Part shown: positions 63,313 through 64,000 of the stretch, piece by piece
How positions within the stretch are numbered: the stretch's first letter is position 1
Layout of the letters: every line of letters begins with the position of its first letter
Assembly: GCA_003054665.1 (NCBI GenBank)
Contig: QAYY01000020.1
Location: forward strand, 1-64,000
Direction: 5' to 3'
DNA: 64,000 bases
From: Opitutaceae bacterium EW11
GTDB lineage: Bacteria; Verrucomicrobiota; Verrucomicrobiia; Opitutales; Opitutaceae
Made by a program: the position numbers and the translations under genes
Notes under the pieces: generated by a model
The model's input: only the letters and a program-made list of their open reading frames with translations
Told to the model about the DNA's origin: nothing
The model's database searches: none

Positions 63313-64000
63313 ATGAAATCTCTTTTCCGCGATGGGCCGGGCCTCGCCGTGGCTCTGCTGGCTTCCGCGCTCGCCGCCCACGGCGCCGACAACTACGCCG
63401 ACGCTCCGATCCGGGATCCCATCTACATCGGCGCCCAGGCCTGCGCGGAGTGCCACGACAGCCCCGACACAGGCGCGCAGTACAGCCAGTGGCGCACCAC
63501 CGCGCACTCCCGCGCCTTCGAGGCGCTGACGATGCCGGAGTCGAAGGAAATCGCGCGCCTCAGCGGCATCACGGAGGATCCGCTGAAGTCCCGCATGTGC
63601 CTCGGCTGCCACACCACCGCCTCCGACGAGGAGGACTGGCGCAAGGACGCCGGATTCCAGGCGCGGGACGGCATGCAATGCGAGACGTGCCACGGTCCAG
63701 GAAGCGAATACGCGTCCGACGGCGTGATGAAAGACCGCGCCGAGGCGATGAAGCGGGGCCTGAGAATCATCGCCAAGGACGACTGCCGGCAGTGCCACCG
63801 TCCCAAAGGCTCGCACGACATGGTCCTGAAAGGCCGCAAGCCGTTCGATCTCGAGGAGGCCTGGCGCACGATCGCGCATCCGGTTCCCAAGGACAAACAT
63901 ACCGCCTCGACCGCGGCCAAACTCCCGGCGCGCGCGGCTGTGCCGATGCCTGCCGCGACAACCACGCCGTCCGCGCCGCCGCCGGCGCACGTCGAACCTA
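63313..64000 (+). CDS. Multihaem cytochrome c (c554-like), 3' end beyond window
   Basis: Partial, 229 codons visible. A signal peptide (LAVALLASALAAHGA) precedes at least four CXXCH motifs: CAECH (44-48), CLGCH (96-100), CETCH (123-127) and CRQCH (158-162). The opening IGAQACAECH, QYSQWRTTAHSRAFEAL and CETCHGPGSEY match the cytochrome c554 type. It shares the operon with the HzsA-related and CRTAC1 proteins, so it probably carries electrons for them in the periplasm. The last 30 visible residues are Ala/Pro-rich. The end and total haem count are not visible. Confidence 0.85.
   Translation, partial: MKSLFRDGPGLAVALLASALAAHGADNYADAPIRDPIYIGAQACAECHDSPDTGAQYSQWRTTAHSRAFEALTMPESKEIARLSGITEDPLKSRMCLGCHTTASDEEDWRKDAGFQARDGMQCETCHGPGSEYASDGVMKDRAEAMKRGLRIIAKDDCRQCHRPKGSHDMVLKGRKPFDLEEAWRTIAHPVPKDKHTASTAAKLPARAAVPMPAATTTPSAPPPAHVEP

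Overview
This 64-kb window is GC-rich and densely coded, with few intergenic gaps, no insertion sequence, no rRNA and no CRISPR array that I can see. Gene content points to a Gram-negative bacterium, most likely a Verrucomicrobiota of the Opitutaceae type. The pointers are a TonB-dependent receptor, an exosortase/PEP-CTERM system, CRTAC1-type FG-GAP proteins, an HzsA-related protein, a 3-coathanger-stack protein, CHASE8 and ethylene-receptor-like kinases, and NrfHA. The phylum call is an inference from gene families, not from a marker gene.

Layout. (1) 0.1-14.4 kb, minus strand: a seven-gene operon of exported surface proteins. It holds two fibre proteins (one with an S74 auto-chaperone plus a C-terminal membrane anchor), small exported proteins, a 2150-residue YD-repeat/RHS protein with an orphan C-terminal domain, and an overlapping putative immunity gene. 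(2) 14.9-17.8 kb: phosphoribosyltransferase, ECF-like membrane protein, aldo/keto reductase (YghZ type), rsmE. (3) 17.8-22.4 kb, minus: TonB receptor, YfiR, CHASE8-HAMP histidine kinase and response regulator, which looks like a Yfi-type sensory module with a kinase output. (4) 22.5-32.4 kb: SRAP protease, a large hybrid kinase, an NTF2-like protein, cyclophilin and FKBP isomerases, a hybrid kinase with an ethylene-receptor-type copper site, a YgjP-like metallopeptidase and an ACT protein. (5) 32.5-36.0 kb, minus: a dedicated exosortase system of VIT/VWA target with PEP-CTERM tail, exosortase and EpsI-like protein. (6) 36.1-40.3 kb: DeoR regulator divergent from a HAD phosphatase, a secreted HEXXH protein, and a TetR/SDR pair with matching operators.

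(7) 40.4-45.6 kb is an accessory region. It starts at tRNA-Glu, whose 3' end is repeated twice more downstream, followed by hipBA with two palindromic operators, a 35-bp repeat also found at the window start, an atypical SDR with a SnoaL-like partner, and a Tat-exported alpha/beta hydrolase. (8) 46.2-48.3 kb: nrfHA for nitrite ammonification, with a CXXCH-type active-site haem motif. (9) 48.7-52.0 kb: an exported hydrolase and a translationally coupled asparagine-synthase-like/radical SAM pair that looks like a small biosynthetic module. (10) 52.3-64.0 kb: exported FG-GAP/CRTAC1 proteins, an HzsA-related monohaem protein and a multihaem cytochrome c that runs off the end. This looks like a periplasmic or outer-surface redox cluster.

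The best candidates for undescribed biology are the surface/RHS operon with the membrane-anchored S74 protein, the Yfi-like module with a histidine kinase, the single-target exosortase trio, the asparagine-synthase/radical SAM pair, and the HzsA/CRTAC1/cytochrome cluster.
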